DNA of 40,237 nt from positions 1-40,237 of the forward strand of contig CBINHE010000034.1 in assembly GCA_966250375.1 (NCBI GenBank). Direction: 5' to 3'. The notes beneath the pieces were generated by a model. It did not search any database, was not told the DNA's origin, and saw only the letters and a program-made list of their open reading frames with translations. The DNA is from CAMLDH01 sp966250375 (GTDB lineage Bacteria > Pseudomonadota > Gammaproteobacteria > Burkholderiales > Burkholderiaceae_D). Position 1 is the first letter of the stretch. Every line of letters starts with the position of its first letter. A program made the translations under genes and the position numbers. Shown here piece by piece: positions 1 to 6,102 of the stretch.

Positions 1-1211
1 GGCGCATTGGGTTCGTGCCGAATGAGCTGCCAATGACCCGGCGCCATGAACTACTTGCACGCGAAAATCGGCTCGCGATCGATGATCCCGATACGCCCAT
101 CGAAATCGGTTGGCAGGAATTCCTGCGCGAGAACCAGCTCCGATTTTTGCAGGAGCGCATGGACTTCGGTCTCCAGCTCCTGACTGGTATGCACTTTCAC
201 CACACCCATGGAAAAAGCGCCATCCGGCTGCTTCAGTACGCAAGGCAAACCCAGCCCCGGTACGATCTGCGCAATATTGTCGCGATGTATCGTCAGCGTC
301 TTCGGCATCGGCATTCTGTGGCGGTTCAACAATTCGGCCAAATACACTTTATTGGTGCATTTCAAAATCGAATCGGGATCGTCGATGACCGCCAACCCCG
401 CTACGGCGGCTTGGCGAGAAAATTGATACGTATAGTGATTGACGCTGGTGGTGTCGCGAATGAACAATCCGTCGAACTGCGTTAGTCGCTCGCTATCGTC
501 TTTGGTAATGATTTCGGTACGCATGCCAAGCACTTCCGCGGCTTCTTGAAATTTTTGTAACGCACGCGCATTCGATGGTGCTCCGACGATCGGTGTTTCG
601 GTATTTTTGGTACTGTGCAATATTGCTACCGTCGGTTTCTGCGCCGTCGGTTCGCGGGTACGTGTTTGATGCCCTTTTGCGCAATCGGCAGCGGCTTGGG
701 TCATGGCCGGAATGTCCTGCGACGGAACGTCGGTTGCAGTCAACGCGCGTACGTTGCGCAGCATCCATTTATTGTCTGATTTTTCGAAACGGGCATATAA
801 CAGCGGCATGTGCAAGAGGTTGAACAATTGCTCGCTGAGCTGCCGGTAACGCCGTTCGGTGTCGCGTCCGAAATAAATGCGCATTTCAATGGACGCCTGC
901 TGACTATCGGCGAACGACGATTGCATCACCTCATCCAGACTTCCGGCAAGCAATTGCACGATATGGCTGGATTGAATATCCTCAATGGCCTTGACATCGG
1001 GCAGCGGCAGATGACCGCGCGCTTCGGCCAGCAGCGAGACGTAGTAGCTGCGCCGTTGGTAACGGTAGGGCTTGCAGAAATTGAATACTTTGGTGTCCTT
1101 TCTTTCGCAATAGGTGCCATCCATCAGGTAATTTCGTGCCGACACAATCTCGACGCCAGGTATCGGAACCGGCCAATCACGTAAATGATTGACGATGAAA
1201 AGAATGTTCAT
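1..1211 (-). pseudogene. RimK-like ATP-grasp protein, interrupted by an in-frame amber codon
   Basis: The gene reads leftwards from ATG at 1211. The N-terminal part (MNILFIVNHLRDWP, about residues 1-160) matches the RimK-like ATP-grasp N-terminal domain, and an ATP-grasp domain starts near residue 245. Such proteins are thought to ligate amino acids to peptides or proteins; the substrate of this subfamily is unknown. Translation stops at TAG (51-53) after the motif GIIDREPIFACK. The same frame continues beyond the stop as FMAPGHWQLIRHEPNA to the window edge. That is the family's usual continuation, where the stop position is normally a tyrosine (ACKYFM). A single TAC/TAT to TAG change therefore explains the stop. 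The start codon overlaps the stop of the upstream peptidase gene by 4 bp (ATGA), so the two are translationally coupled. The 386 residues seen are shorter than the usual, roughly 480-residue family. A sequencing error or amber suppression is possible. Confidence 0.8.
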
Positions 1212-1942
1212 GGAAGTCCCTGTCGAGACAGATGCCGAGGATGAATGATGAGAAGATTGGCGTCATGCGTCACGATGCCGAGCAGCACCGCACCGATCAC
1301 GCGTTCGATGCTGATCCAGTATTCATGCGAGCCGCCGTAGGGATTTTTTTGGTACGGGTCCATTACCAATACCTTGCGGCGTTCGATATCGTATCCCGCG
1401 ATTACCACAAAGTGCCCGGCCGGACCTCCCCGAATATCATCCGGCTTGTCATCCGGGCCGTACTCACGCGGTACGCGATACAGGTAGGTCGAGCTCAGAC
1501 CGGTGAGAATCGGATGCTTGCGGCGCAGCATATGGTGGATCAATCCGCGCGACAGATCCATCAGGCGCAAGCGGCCGCCCAGTTGCAGAAACTCCAGGTA
1601 ACCCACGGTCGCGTGCTGCAAGCGGTAATCCGTTTTTATATTCCGTTGCTGGTGCAGGCGTTCCGCAATATTGATTTTGCGATTACCGAACCAGGTGGGA
1701 TCAAATACCTTTAGATTGTAGGTATAGATGGTGGCCCGATATCCTTTGCGCAAAGCATCGCATGCAAGGAATACCGCAAAGGTGCCCCCGAGTTCCAGCC
1801 GGCCGGTGCGCTCGATCACGGCCGTCAACGGCTCTTCATCTTCCCAATAGCGATAGACCGCATGCAGGCAGGTCGGACCACAGGTTGTTTCATCCGGTTG
1901 CGGAAGAATTTTTACGGGCAAACGCAAAAGGGGGGGAATCAC
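1208..1942 (-). CDS. C39-like cysteine peptidase (DUF3335 type) paired with RimK-like protein
   Basis: This 244-residue protein resembles the peptidase C39-like family that is regularly encoded beside RimK-like ATP-grasp ligases. The likely catalytic cysteine is in DETTCGPTCL near the N-terminus, the histidine in GHFVVIAGYD and the aspartate in VMDPYQKNP, in the papain-like order Cys-His-Asp. No signal peptide or membrane segment is evident, so it is probably cytoplasmic. The start is GTG at 1942; an AGGAG lies 12 nt upstream (complement of 1955-1959), a rather long spacing, and no ATG fits better. Its TGA overlaps the ATG of the RimK-like gene, indicating one operon. Function in a peptide-ligation or cleavage pathway is inferred from context. 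The partner gene is broken, so the pathway may be decaying here. Confidence 0.8.
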   Translation of the reverse strand: MIPPLLRLPVKILPQPDETTCGPTCLHAVYRYWEDEEPLTAVIERTGRLELGGTFAVFLACDALRKGYRATIYTYNLKVFDPTWFGNRKINIAERLHQQRNIKTDYRLQHATVGYLEFLQLGGRLRLMDLSRGLIHHMLRRKHPILTGLSSTYLYRVPREYGPDDKPDDIRGGPAGHFVVIAGYDIERRKVLVMDPYQKNPYGGSHEYWISIERVIGAVLLGIVTHDANLLIIHPRHLSRQGLP

Positions 1943-1959
1943 GATGAGTGCTTGCTCCT

Positions 1960-2475
1960 ATTGATCTTTCCGTAATTCGCGACAGCGAATTGCGGTCCCT
2001 CTCACCCTCTCCGTCGGGGAGCAGGGCGGGATGAGGGATTGAGCGTTCTGACGCTCATCCATTCTGGAACGCTCAATAAGCACTTGCAGCACTTTCGCCA
2101 TTTTCATGAAATGCAGGTCTGGTACAAAAAACAAGATCGGCTCACGATGTGATGGACTGCGTGGAGCATATTTAGTGCCAGATGAAGGCACCAAATTTCA
2201 TGAAACAGACACAATAAATTTTACATGGGCAATGTTGCGTGGGCAATGTTGATCGAGGGGGATGCAGCGCACATGAGACACACAATTTCTCTTTAGGCAA
2301 CGCCGCTGTTTGTGTCGGCATGGATGATGCATATTCCATTATCTGATTTTTCACTTTGACCGTATTCAAAAATTGAGGCGGTTGAGTATGTGAAATAGTA
2401 AAAATACATTGTAATCATTGTGGTGGATGCGGTTTTGCTGCACAACGTCCAACATTTATTCAGGAGATTTTTGCG
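1960..2475. other. Intergenic region with REP-like and alternative hairpins
   Basis: No convincing gene lies between the C39-like peptidase and the secreted protein; short ORFs here lack ribosome-binding sites and recognisable content. A degenerate palindrome of the CCCTCTCACCCT...GGGATGAGGG type sits at about 1996-2038. At 2041-2074, GAGCGTTC can pair either with ACGCTC (2051-2056) or with GAACGCTC (2067-2074). The right part is AT-rich and probably carries the promoter of the gene at 2476; I cannot assign -35/-10 boxes confidently. Confidence 0.5.
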
Positions 2476-3117
2476 ATGAAAATGAAAAATACTTTGTTGG
2501 CAGTCTTCTGCGTGGCATCGTCCGCGGTTATTGCCCAATCGTCCCAGCCGCAAACACCAATCGACAGCCAAGTACAACCACAGCCCTCTTCAAGCGGAGG
2601 CGAGTCGGCATCGATGCCGGGGGACCAATCCGCCATGCAGAATTTGCCTCCTCCAGCGCCAATGACGCAACTGGAGCCAAAGACTGAAAACGGTTTTACT
2701 TATATGTGCGGTGGGGTCGGCGCAGAAGAAGCCGCACAGGTGAAGCAGGCCGCGCGCGACTACGACATGATGTTGACCTTCGCAACGCGCAAGGGCGATT
2801 ATTTGGCGGACGTCAACGTCGATATCAAGGATGCGCGGGGCACGACGGCATTAAAGACGACTTGTGACGGACCTTTGATGCTGGTCGATTTTCCAAGGAG
2901 CGGCACCTACCGGATTCATGCGGAAACCGGTGGTTATACGCTGAACCAAACTGCCCGTGTTCAAGCCAAGGGCCGCAGTCACGAAGCACTTGTTCTATCG
3001 TGGCCTCAGCAGGTTGCGACTGCACCGGCGGAGCCGACGCCATCGTCTGGTGCCAGTAGTGGTGACAGTGGCGATAGTAGTGCTGACAGTAGTGGCGACA
3101 ATAACGGCTCGCGTTGA
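2476..3117 (+). CDS. Secreted or periplasmic hypothetical protein
   Basis: The protein has 213 residues. The start at 2476 is supported by a strong CAGGAGA eight bases upstream. Residues 1-20 (MKMKNTLLAVFCVASSAVIA) form a signal peptide. A low-complexity Gln/Pro/Ser linker follows (about 21-65). The globular part (about 66-170) contains two cysteines (YMCGG and KTTCDG) and a beta-rich stretch resembling a carboxypeptidase-regulatory or transthyretin-like fold (VNVDIKDARGT, GTYRIHAETGGY). The C-terminus is a Ser/Gly/Asp tail. I do not recognise a named family; the fold suggestion is inference. Its stop overlaps the TTG start of the downstream PerM-like gene, so the two may be coupled. Confidence 0.7.
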   Translation: MKMKNTLLAVFCVASSAVIAQSSQPQTPIDSQVQPQPSSSGGESASMPGDQSAMQNLPPPAPMTQLEPKTENGFTYMCGGVGAEEAAQVKQAARDYDMMLTFATRKGDYLADVNVDIKDARGTTALKTTCDGPLMLVDFPRSGTYRIHAETGGYTLNQTARVQAKGRSHEALVLSWPQQVATAPAEPTPSSGASSGDSGDSSADSSGDNNGSR

Positions 3118-4262
3118 ATCTGAATCCAGACAACGCGCCGCCGGAGCAAGATTCGGAAGGAAAGTCTTGCTCCGGCTTGGGCCGGCCGACAAGCTTGAGT
3201 GATGAGCCAGGCCGTAAATATCCGGATGTTATCGGCGATGCGCTTTTTTTACGCCGCGCCCTGCTGGTAGCGGCTCTATTAATCGCCTCTGTGTTCGCGG
3301 TAACGCTGATTCGTTTGGCGAGTGACATATTTCTCTTGCTGTTTTGCGGCATTTTGTTTGCGGTATTGCTGCGCGCACCAACCAATTGGCTCGTCCGTCA
3401 TGCCGGATTGTCCGAAAGTGCGGCGCTTGGCTTTACCATCATTGCGTTTGTTGCTTTGATCGCCGCTCTGGCCTGGCTTTTTTCGGTGCCGATAAGCCAG
3501 CAGATCGGCCAACTGGCGGACACCTTGCCGGAGGCGATGGTACGCGTCCGGCAATGGACGCAACAATATTATTGGGCCAGGCCGCTTGCCGCGCTCGCCA
3601 GCGATGTGGCGAAATTGAGGCTCGACCTGCAACTGCTGGGGCGTGCAACTGGTGTGATTTCATCTACCCTGCAGGGCATCATCAGTGTGGTTGTCGTGCT
3701 GTTCATCGGTTTTTATCTAGCTGCCCAGCCGCGTTTGTATCAACAAGGTTTCCTGAAATTGTTTCCGCTCAGCGCCCGGTCGCGCGCACGCGAAGTCCTG
3801 GATCAAATCGGCCATACCTTGCGTTTGTGGCTGTTGGGGCGTTTCATTACGATGGTACTGGTCGGAAGTGCAGCCGGCCTCGGGCTGTGGGCGCTCGATA
3901 TTCCGTTCGCATTTGCCCTAGGGTTGGTGAGCGGCCTGCTTGAGTTCGTACCGTATCTCGGCCCTATCCTGGCGACAGTTCCGGCATTGCTGATTGCCTT
4001 CAATATCGGGCCAACGGAGGCGTTCTATGTCTTGTTGCTGTTTGTCGCGATTCAATCAGCGGAAAACTATCTGCTTTCGCCATTGGTTGAACAGCGTGCC
4101 GTATCATTGCCACCGGCACTGGTTATTTTTTCGACGCTGCTGCTGGCGACTTTTTTCGGCACGCTAGGCGTAATCGTCGCCTCACCGCTTACTGCTGTTT
4201 GTATTGTCGCGGTCAAGTTGCTGGTGACGGACAATATCGCCGAACGCGAAGAGCGTGCGTAA
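3114..4262 (+). CDS. AI-2E family transporter / PerM-like permease (UPF0118)
   Basis: This 382-residue polytopic membrane protein has the usual pattern of the AI-2E transporter (PerM/YhhT/TqsA) family. There are two or three N-terminal membrane helices (about 45-110), a soluble amphipathic stretch (IGQLADTLPEAMVRVRQW), then five or so hydrophobic segments. The conserved C-terminal half includes ALGLVSGLLEFVPYLGPILATVPA and SAENYLLSPLVEQRAVSLPPALV. Family members have been linked to export of autoinducer-2 or to ion exchange; the substrate here is unknown. The proposed start is TTG at 3114, overlapping the preceding TGA by 4 bp. A TTG further downstream (about 3195) is an alternative, because the first ~25 residues are polar and poorly conserved in the family. 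Confidence 0.85.
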   Translation: MNLNPDNAPPEQDSEGKSCSGLGRPTSLSDEPGRKYPDVIGDALFLRRALLVAALLIASVFAVTLIRLASDIFLLLFCGILFAVLLRAPTNWLVRHAGLSESAALGFTIIAFVALIAALAWLFSVPISQQIGQLADTLPEAMVRVRQWTQQYYWARPLAALASDVAKLRLDLQLLGRATGVISSTLQGIISVVVVLFIGFYLAAQPRLYQQGFLKLFPLSARSRAREVLDQIGHTLRLWLLGRFITMVLVGSAAGLGLWALDIPFAFALGLVSGLLEFVPYLGPILATVPALLIAFNIGPTEAFYVLLLFVAIQSAENYLLSPLVEQRAVSLPPALVIFSTLLLATFFGTLGVIVASPLTAVCIVAVKLLVTDNIAEREERA

Positions 4263-4284
4263 AGAATTGCTATCAAGGATAAAA

Positions 4285-4310
4285 AAGAGCGGCCGTTAAA
4301 AGCCGCTCTT
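4285..4310 (-). terminator. Rho-independent terminator of the entericidin gene
   Basis: A perfect 9 bp stem (AAGAGCGGC / GCCGCTCTT) with an 8 nt loop is followed on the minus strand by a run of six Ts. It lies 15 bp after the stop of the minus-strand entericidin gene and 22 bp after the convergent PerM gene, for which it lacks a T-tract. Confidence 0.85.
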
Positions 4311-4324
4311 ACACAAACACCAGA

Positions 4325-4480
4325 TCATTTTGATGGCTGGTTTTGCGATTCTTCTGCCGCACCCTGAACTTTTTCACCGCCGCGTTCGACATCCCGTCCA
4401 AAGCCCCTCATCGTGTTACACGCGCTTGAGCCAAGTGCAACAATTAATACAGTGATTATCGTTATGAATTTTTCCATCAT
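4325..4480 (-). CDS. Entericidin A/B family lipoprotein
   Basis: This is a 51-residue protein. It begins MMEKFITIITVLIV, a short lipoprotein signal, with lipobox GSSAC at residues 17-21. The mature peptide carries the entericidin signature NTMRGFGRDVERGGEKVQGAA. In the family these are small outer-membrane-associated lipoproteins, often stress induced; in E. coli they act as a toxin/antidote pair, but single copies such as this are usually of unknown role. Two adjacent ATGs (4480 and 4477) are available, with AAGGAAG a few bases upstream. The gene has its own terminator (4285-4310). It is the last of three small minus-strand envelope or stress genes (with DUF883 and DUF1328). Confidence 0.9.
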   Translation of the reverse strand: MMEKFITIITVLIVALGSSACNTMRGFGRDVERGGEKVQGAAEESQNQPSK

Positions 4481-4573
4481 CTTTTCTTCCTTTCTGGTTG
4501 ACAAAAGCTAACAGCGGCCGGCTTGGAACATCGATTTTTCTTCATCCTGCAAGACTTATGCATTGACAACCGC

Positions 4574-4966
4574 TCAATGTCGGCGCATCAGCAATCCCAA
4601 CACCAAGCCAAAGCCGCTAGCCAGTGCGACGGATTGCAACGGCCGGTCTTTCACGTATTCGCTTGTCTTGTCGACGCCTTGATTAAATTGTTGCCTGGCT
4701 TCTACCGCCATGCCTTTTGCCGCAAACCGCAAGGAACTGAACTTGGTCATCATGCGTGCATACGCTTCGCTCAATTCTCTGTCCGATAACGTCGATGCAC
4801 GGGACAGCAAGTGATCAAGATCATTCTTAAGCAAAGCAAGATCACTGCGTAATGTTGCGCCAGCTTGTTTCGCCGCACTTTCATAGGTGGTGTGAGCGGT
4901 AGTGGTGGCACGACCGGTCGTATCGACACCACTCTCTGACAATCCGGATGGGAAATTTGCACTCAT
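4574..4966 (-). CDS. DUF883 family (YqjD/ElaB-like) membrane-anchored protein
   Basis: The protein has 130 residues from the ATG at 4966, which has an excellent AAAGGAG six bases upstream. A longer reading to 5020 is open but lacks a ribosome-binding site. The central region (LRSDLALLKNDLDHLLSRASTLSDRELSEAYARMM) is a heptad-rich helix. The C-terminus (DRPLQSVALASGFGLVLGLLMRRH) is the glycine-zipper membrane anchor typical of YqjD/ElaB/YgaM. E. coli homologues are stationary-phase proteins of the inner membrane that bind ribosomes. A similar stress role here is inferred from family and from the neighbouring entericidin and DUF1328 genes. Confidence 0.88.
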   Translation of the reverse strand: MSANFPSGLSESGVDTTGRATTTAHTTYESAAKQAGATLRSDLALLKNDLDHLLSRASTLSDRELSEAYARMMTKFSSLRFAAKGMAVEARQQFNQGVDKTSEYVKDRPLQSVALASGFGLVLGLLMRRH

Positions 4967-5026
4967 GTATGACTCCTTTGCTGCGTTTGATAATGAAAGA
5001 AACGGATTGGGGCTGCGCAAACGCCG

Positions 5027-5188
5027 TTAACGTCTCAACAGCCCGAGGATCAAGCTCACCACGGTAAGAGCGATAAAGACCAAGAACAGGATTTTTGCGA
5101 TTCCAGCAGCACCGGCCGCAATGCCGGTAAAACCAAAAACTGCAGCGATGATCGCAATCACAAAAAATATGGCGGCGTAACGTAACAT
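5027..5188 (-). CDS. DUF1328 (UPF0391) small membrane protein
   Basis: This 53-residue protein consists of two hydrophobic helices: about residues 3-30 (YAAIFFVIAIIAAVFGFTGI, then AAGAAGIAK) and 31-50 (ILFLVFIALTVVSLILGLL), ending in LRR. The pattern MLRYAAIFFVIAIIAAVFGFTGIAAGAA is diagnostic of UPF0391/DUF1328, split here by description only. AGGA lies six bases before the ATG at 5188. The function is unknown. It lies immediately upstream of the DUF883 gene on the same strand, as is common in beta-proteobacteria, and may be part of a general stress or osmotic response. Confidence 0.9.
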   Translation of the reverse strand: MLRYAAIFFVIAIIAAVFGFTGIAAGAAGIAKILFLVFIALTVVSLILGLLRR

Positions 5189-5665
5189 GATGGGTCCTCA
5201 TCACGAAAAAGAAGGCATTGCCTTACGGTGCAAGACATATGCCACCTCTTGGCTGTCGAGATCTGCAGAGCAAGCGAGTGCATAGGCAGGCTTCGATAGG
5301 TGTTCAGACCGTGAAAAATTTACATGGTTGCATGTCCACTTTGCACGGGTTGCGCAAGCTCATGCGGCGTGGTTCCACCAACGTGTTGCTCATCTGAAAA
5401 TCCGTTGCAGCCGTCCAATTCGGTCCAGCGTCACACTCCGCCCAGTTCTTCACCTGATATTGCATTTGAGAAATATGGCGGCGACGCCAGGCAGACGACG
5501 ATGTGACTGGCCTACTGCCGTTCAACTATCCCAACTGTTAAGGAATTCGTTTGTGCATATTGCCTCGCACGGAGCCGTACGGCGGCCGGTGGAGGATGAA
5601 ATGGCGCTTACGTTTGAATCGCGGCATCCAGCTGATGCGCGAATTTTGATGCTCCGGCCCTGATG
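5189..5665. other. Gene-poor stretch leading into the promoter repeats
   Basis: No intact gene is visible. The left part should hold the promoter of the minus-strand DUF1328/DUF883 genes. A decayed IS5-type transposase start lies at about 5420-5468. From 5598 the sequence is the tail of an extra, mostly lost copy of the repeat module that follows. Confidence 0.5.
5420..5468 (-). pseudogene. IS5-family transposase, N-terminal scrap
   Basis: Reading leftwards from ATG at 5465 gives MQYQVKNWAECDAG. This closely resembles the conserved opening of IS5-family transposases (YxVKNWAEYDAGL). After this the similarity stops (PNWTAATDF...), so only a fragment remains. It has the same orientation as the IS5-like scrap at about 8578-8690, so together they bracket the 804-residue gene. 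The match is short and rests on memory of the family. Confidence 0.35.
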
Positions 5666-5669
5666 ATAT

Positions 5670-5697
5670 GGAACTGTTTTTATGGTTCTACCACACA
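5670..5697 (+). promoter_or_regulatory. hrp box 1 (HrpL-type promoter) in repeat copy 1
   Basis: GGAACT, 15 bases, CCACACA: an exact match to the hrp-box consensus GGAAC(C/T)-N15/16-CCACNNA recognised by the ECF sigma factor HrpL of group I Hrp type III systems. It is the most distal of three such boxes before the gene at 6103. Confidence 0.72.
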
Positions 5698-5778
5698 CCT
5701 CGGCGAGTTAATCAATTCTCAAAAATACTCACGTAGTTATATAACTTTGCGAGGAGTTGATAAATCGCGCTGACATAT

Positions 5779-5806
5779 GGAACTGTTTTTGCGGTTTTAC
5801 CACACA
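5779..5806 (+). promoter_or_regulatory. hrp box 2 in repeat copy 2
   Basis: GGAACT, 15 bases, CCACACA, 109 bp downstream of box 1. The spacer differs (GCGGTTTTA replaces TATGGTTCTA) while both conserved elements and their spacing are kept, which suggests they are under selection. Confidence 0.72.
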
Positions 5807-5946
5807 CCTCGGCGAGTTAATCAATTTTCAAAAATACTCACGTAGTTATATAGCTTTGCGAGGAGTTGATAAATCGCGCTGACGTTTGAATTATTGCTCG
5901 GCATCCAACTGCTGCGCGGATTTTGATGCTCCGGCCCTGATGATAT

Positions 5947-5974
5947 GGAACTGTTTTTATGGTTCTACCACACA
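5947..5974 (+). promoter_or_regulatory. hrp box 3 in repeat copy 3, proximal to the 804-residue gene
   Basis: GGAACT, 15 bases, CCACACA. It ends 128 bp before the ATG at 6103 and is the box most likely to set the main transcript start. Confidence 0.75.
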
Positions 5975-6102
5975 CCTCGGCGAGTTAATTAATTTTCAAA
6001 AATACTCACGTAGTTATATAGCTTTGCGAGGAGTTGATTAATCAGCATAACCTTCATTTTTTTCACTTTTTAAACTAATTTGTTAAGTAAATAATAAAAG
6101 CT

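Larger units (their letters stand above)
5612..6042. repeat. Triplicated ~109 bp promoter-bearing repeat module
   Basis: Three copies of module B (5666-5774, 5775-5883 and 5943-6042) begin ATATGGAACTG and run through CTCACGTAGTTATAT to GAGGAGTTGATAAATC. B1 and B2 are directly adjacent, each 109 bp. Copies B1 and B3 are each preceded by a related 54-59 bp segment A (5612-5665 and 5884-5942, containing TTTTGATGCTCCGGCCCTGATG). The order is A-B-B-A-B. Each B begins with a complete hrp box. Within B3, TTAATTAATTTT and TTGATTAATCA form a loose inverted pair; in B1 and B2 it is GTTAATCAA with TTGATAAATC. The few differences (for example TATGGTTCTA against GCGGTTTTA) show the copies are not brand new. 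Confidence 0.9.

Noticed and set aside
5612..6042. Possible CRISPR array
   Set aside because: The repeats are about 109 bp, two copies directly adjoin, there are no unique spacers and no cas genes; each repeat carries a promoter element instead.
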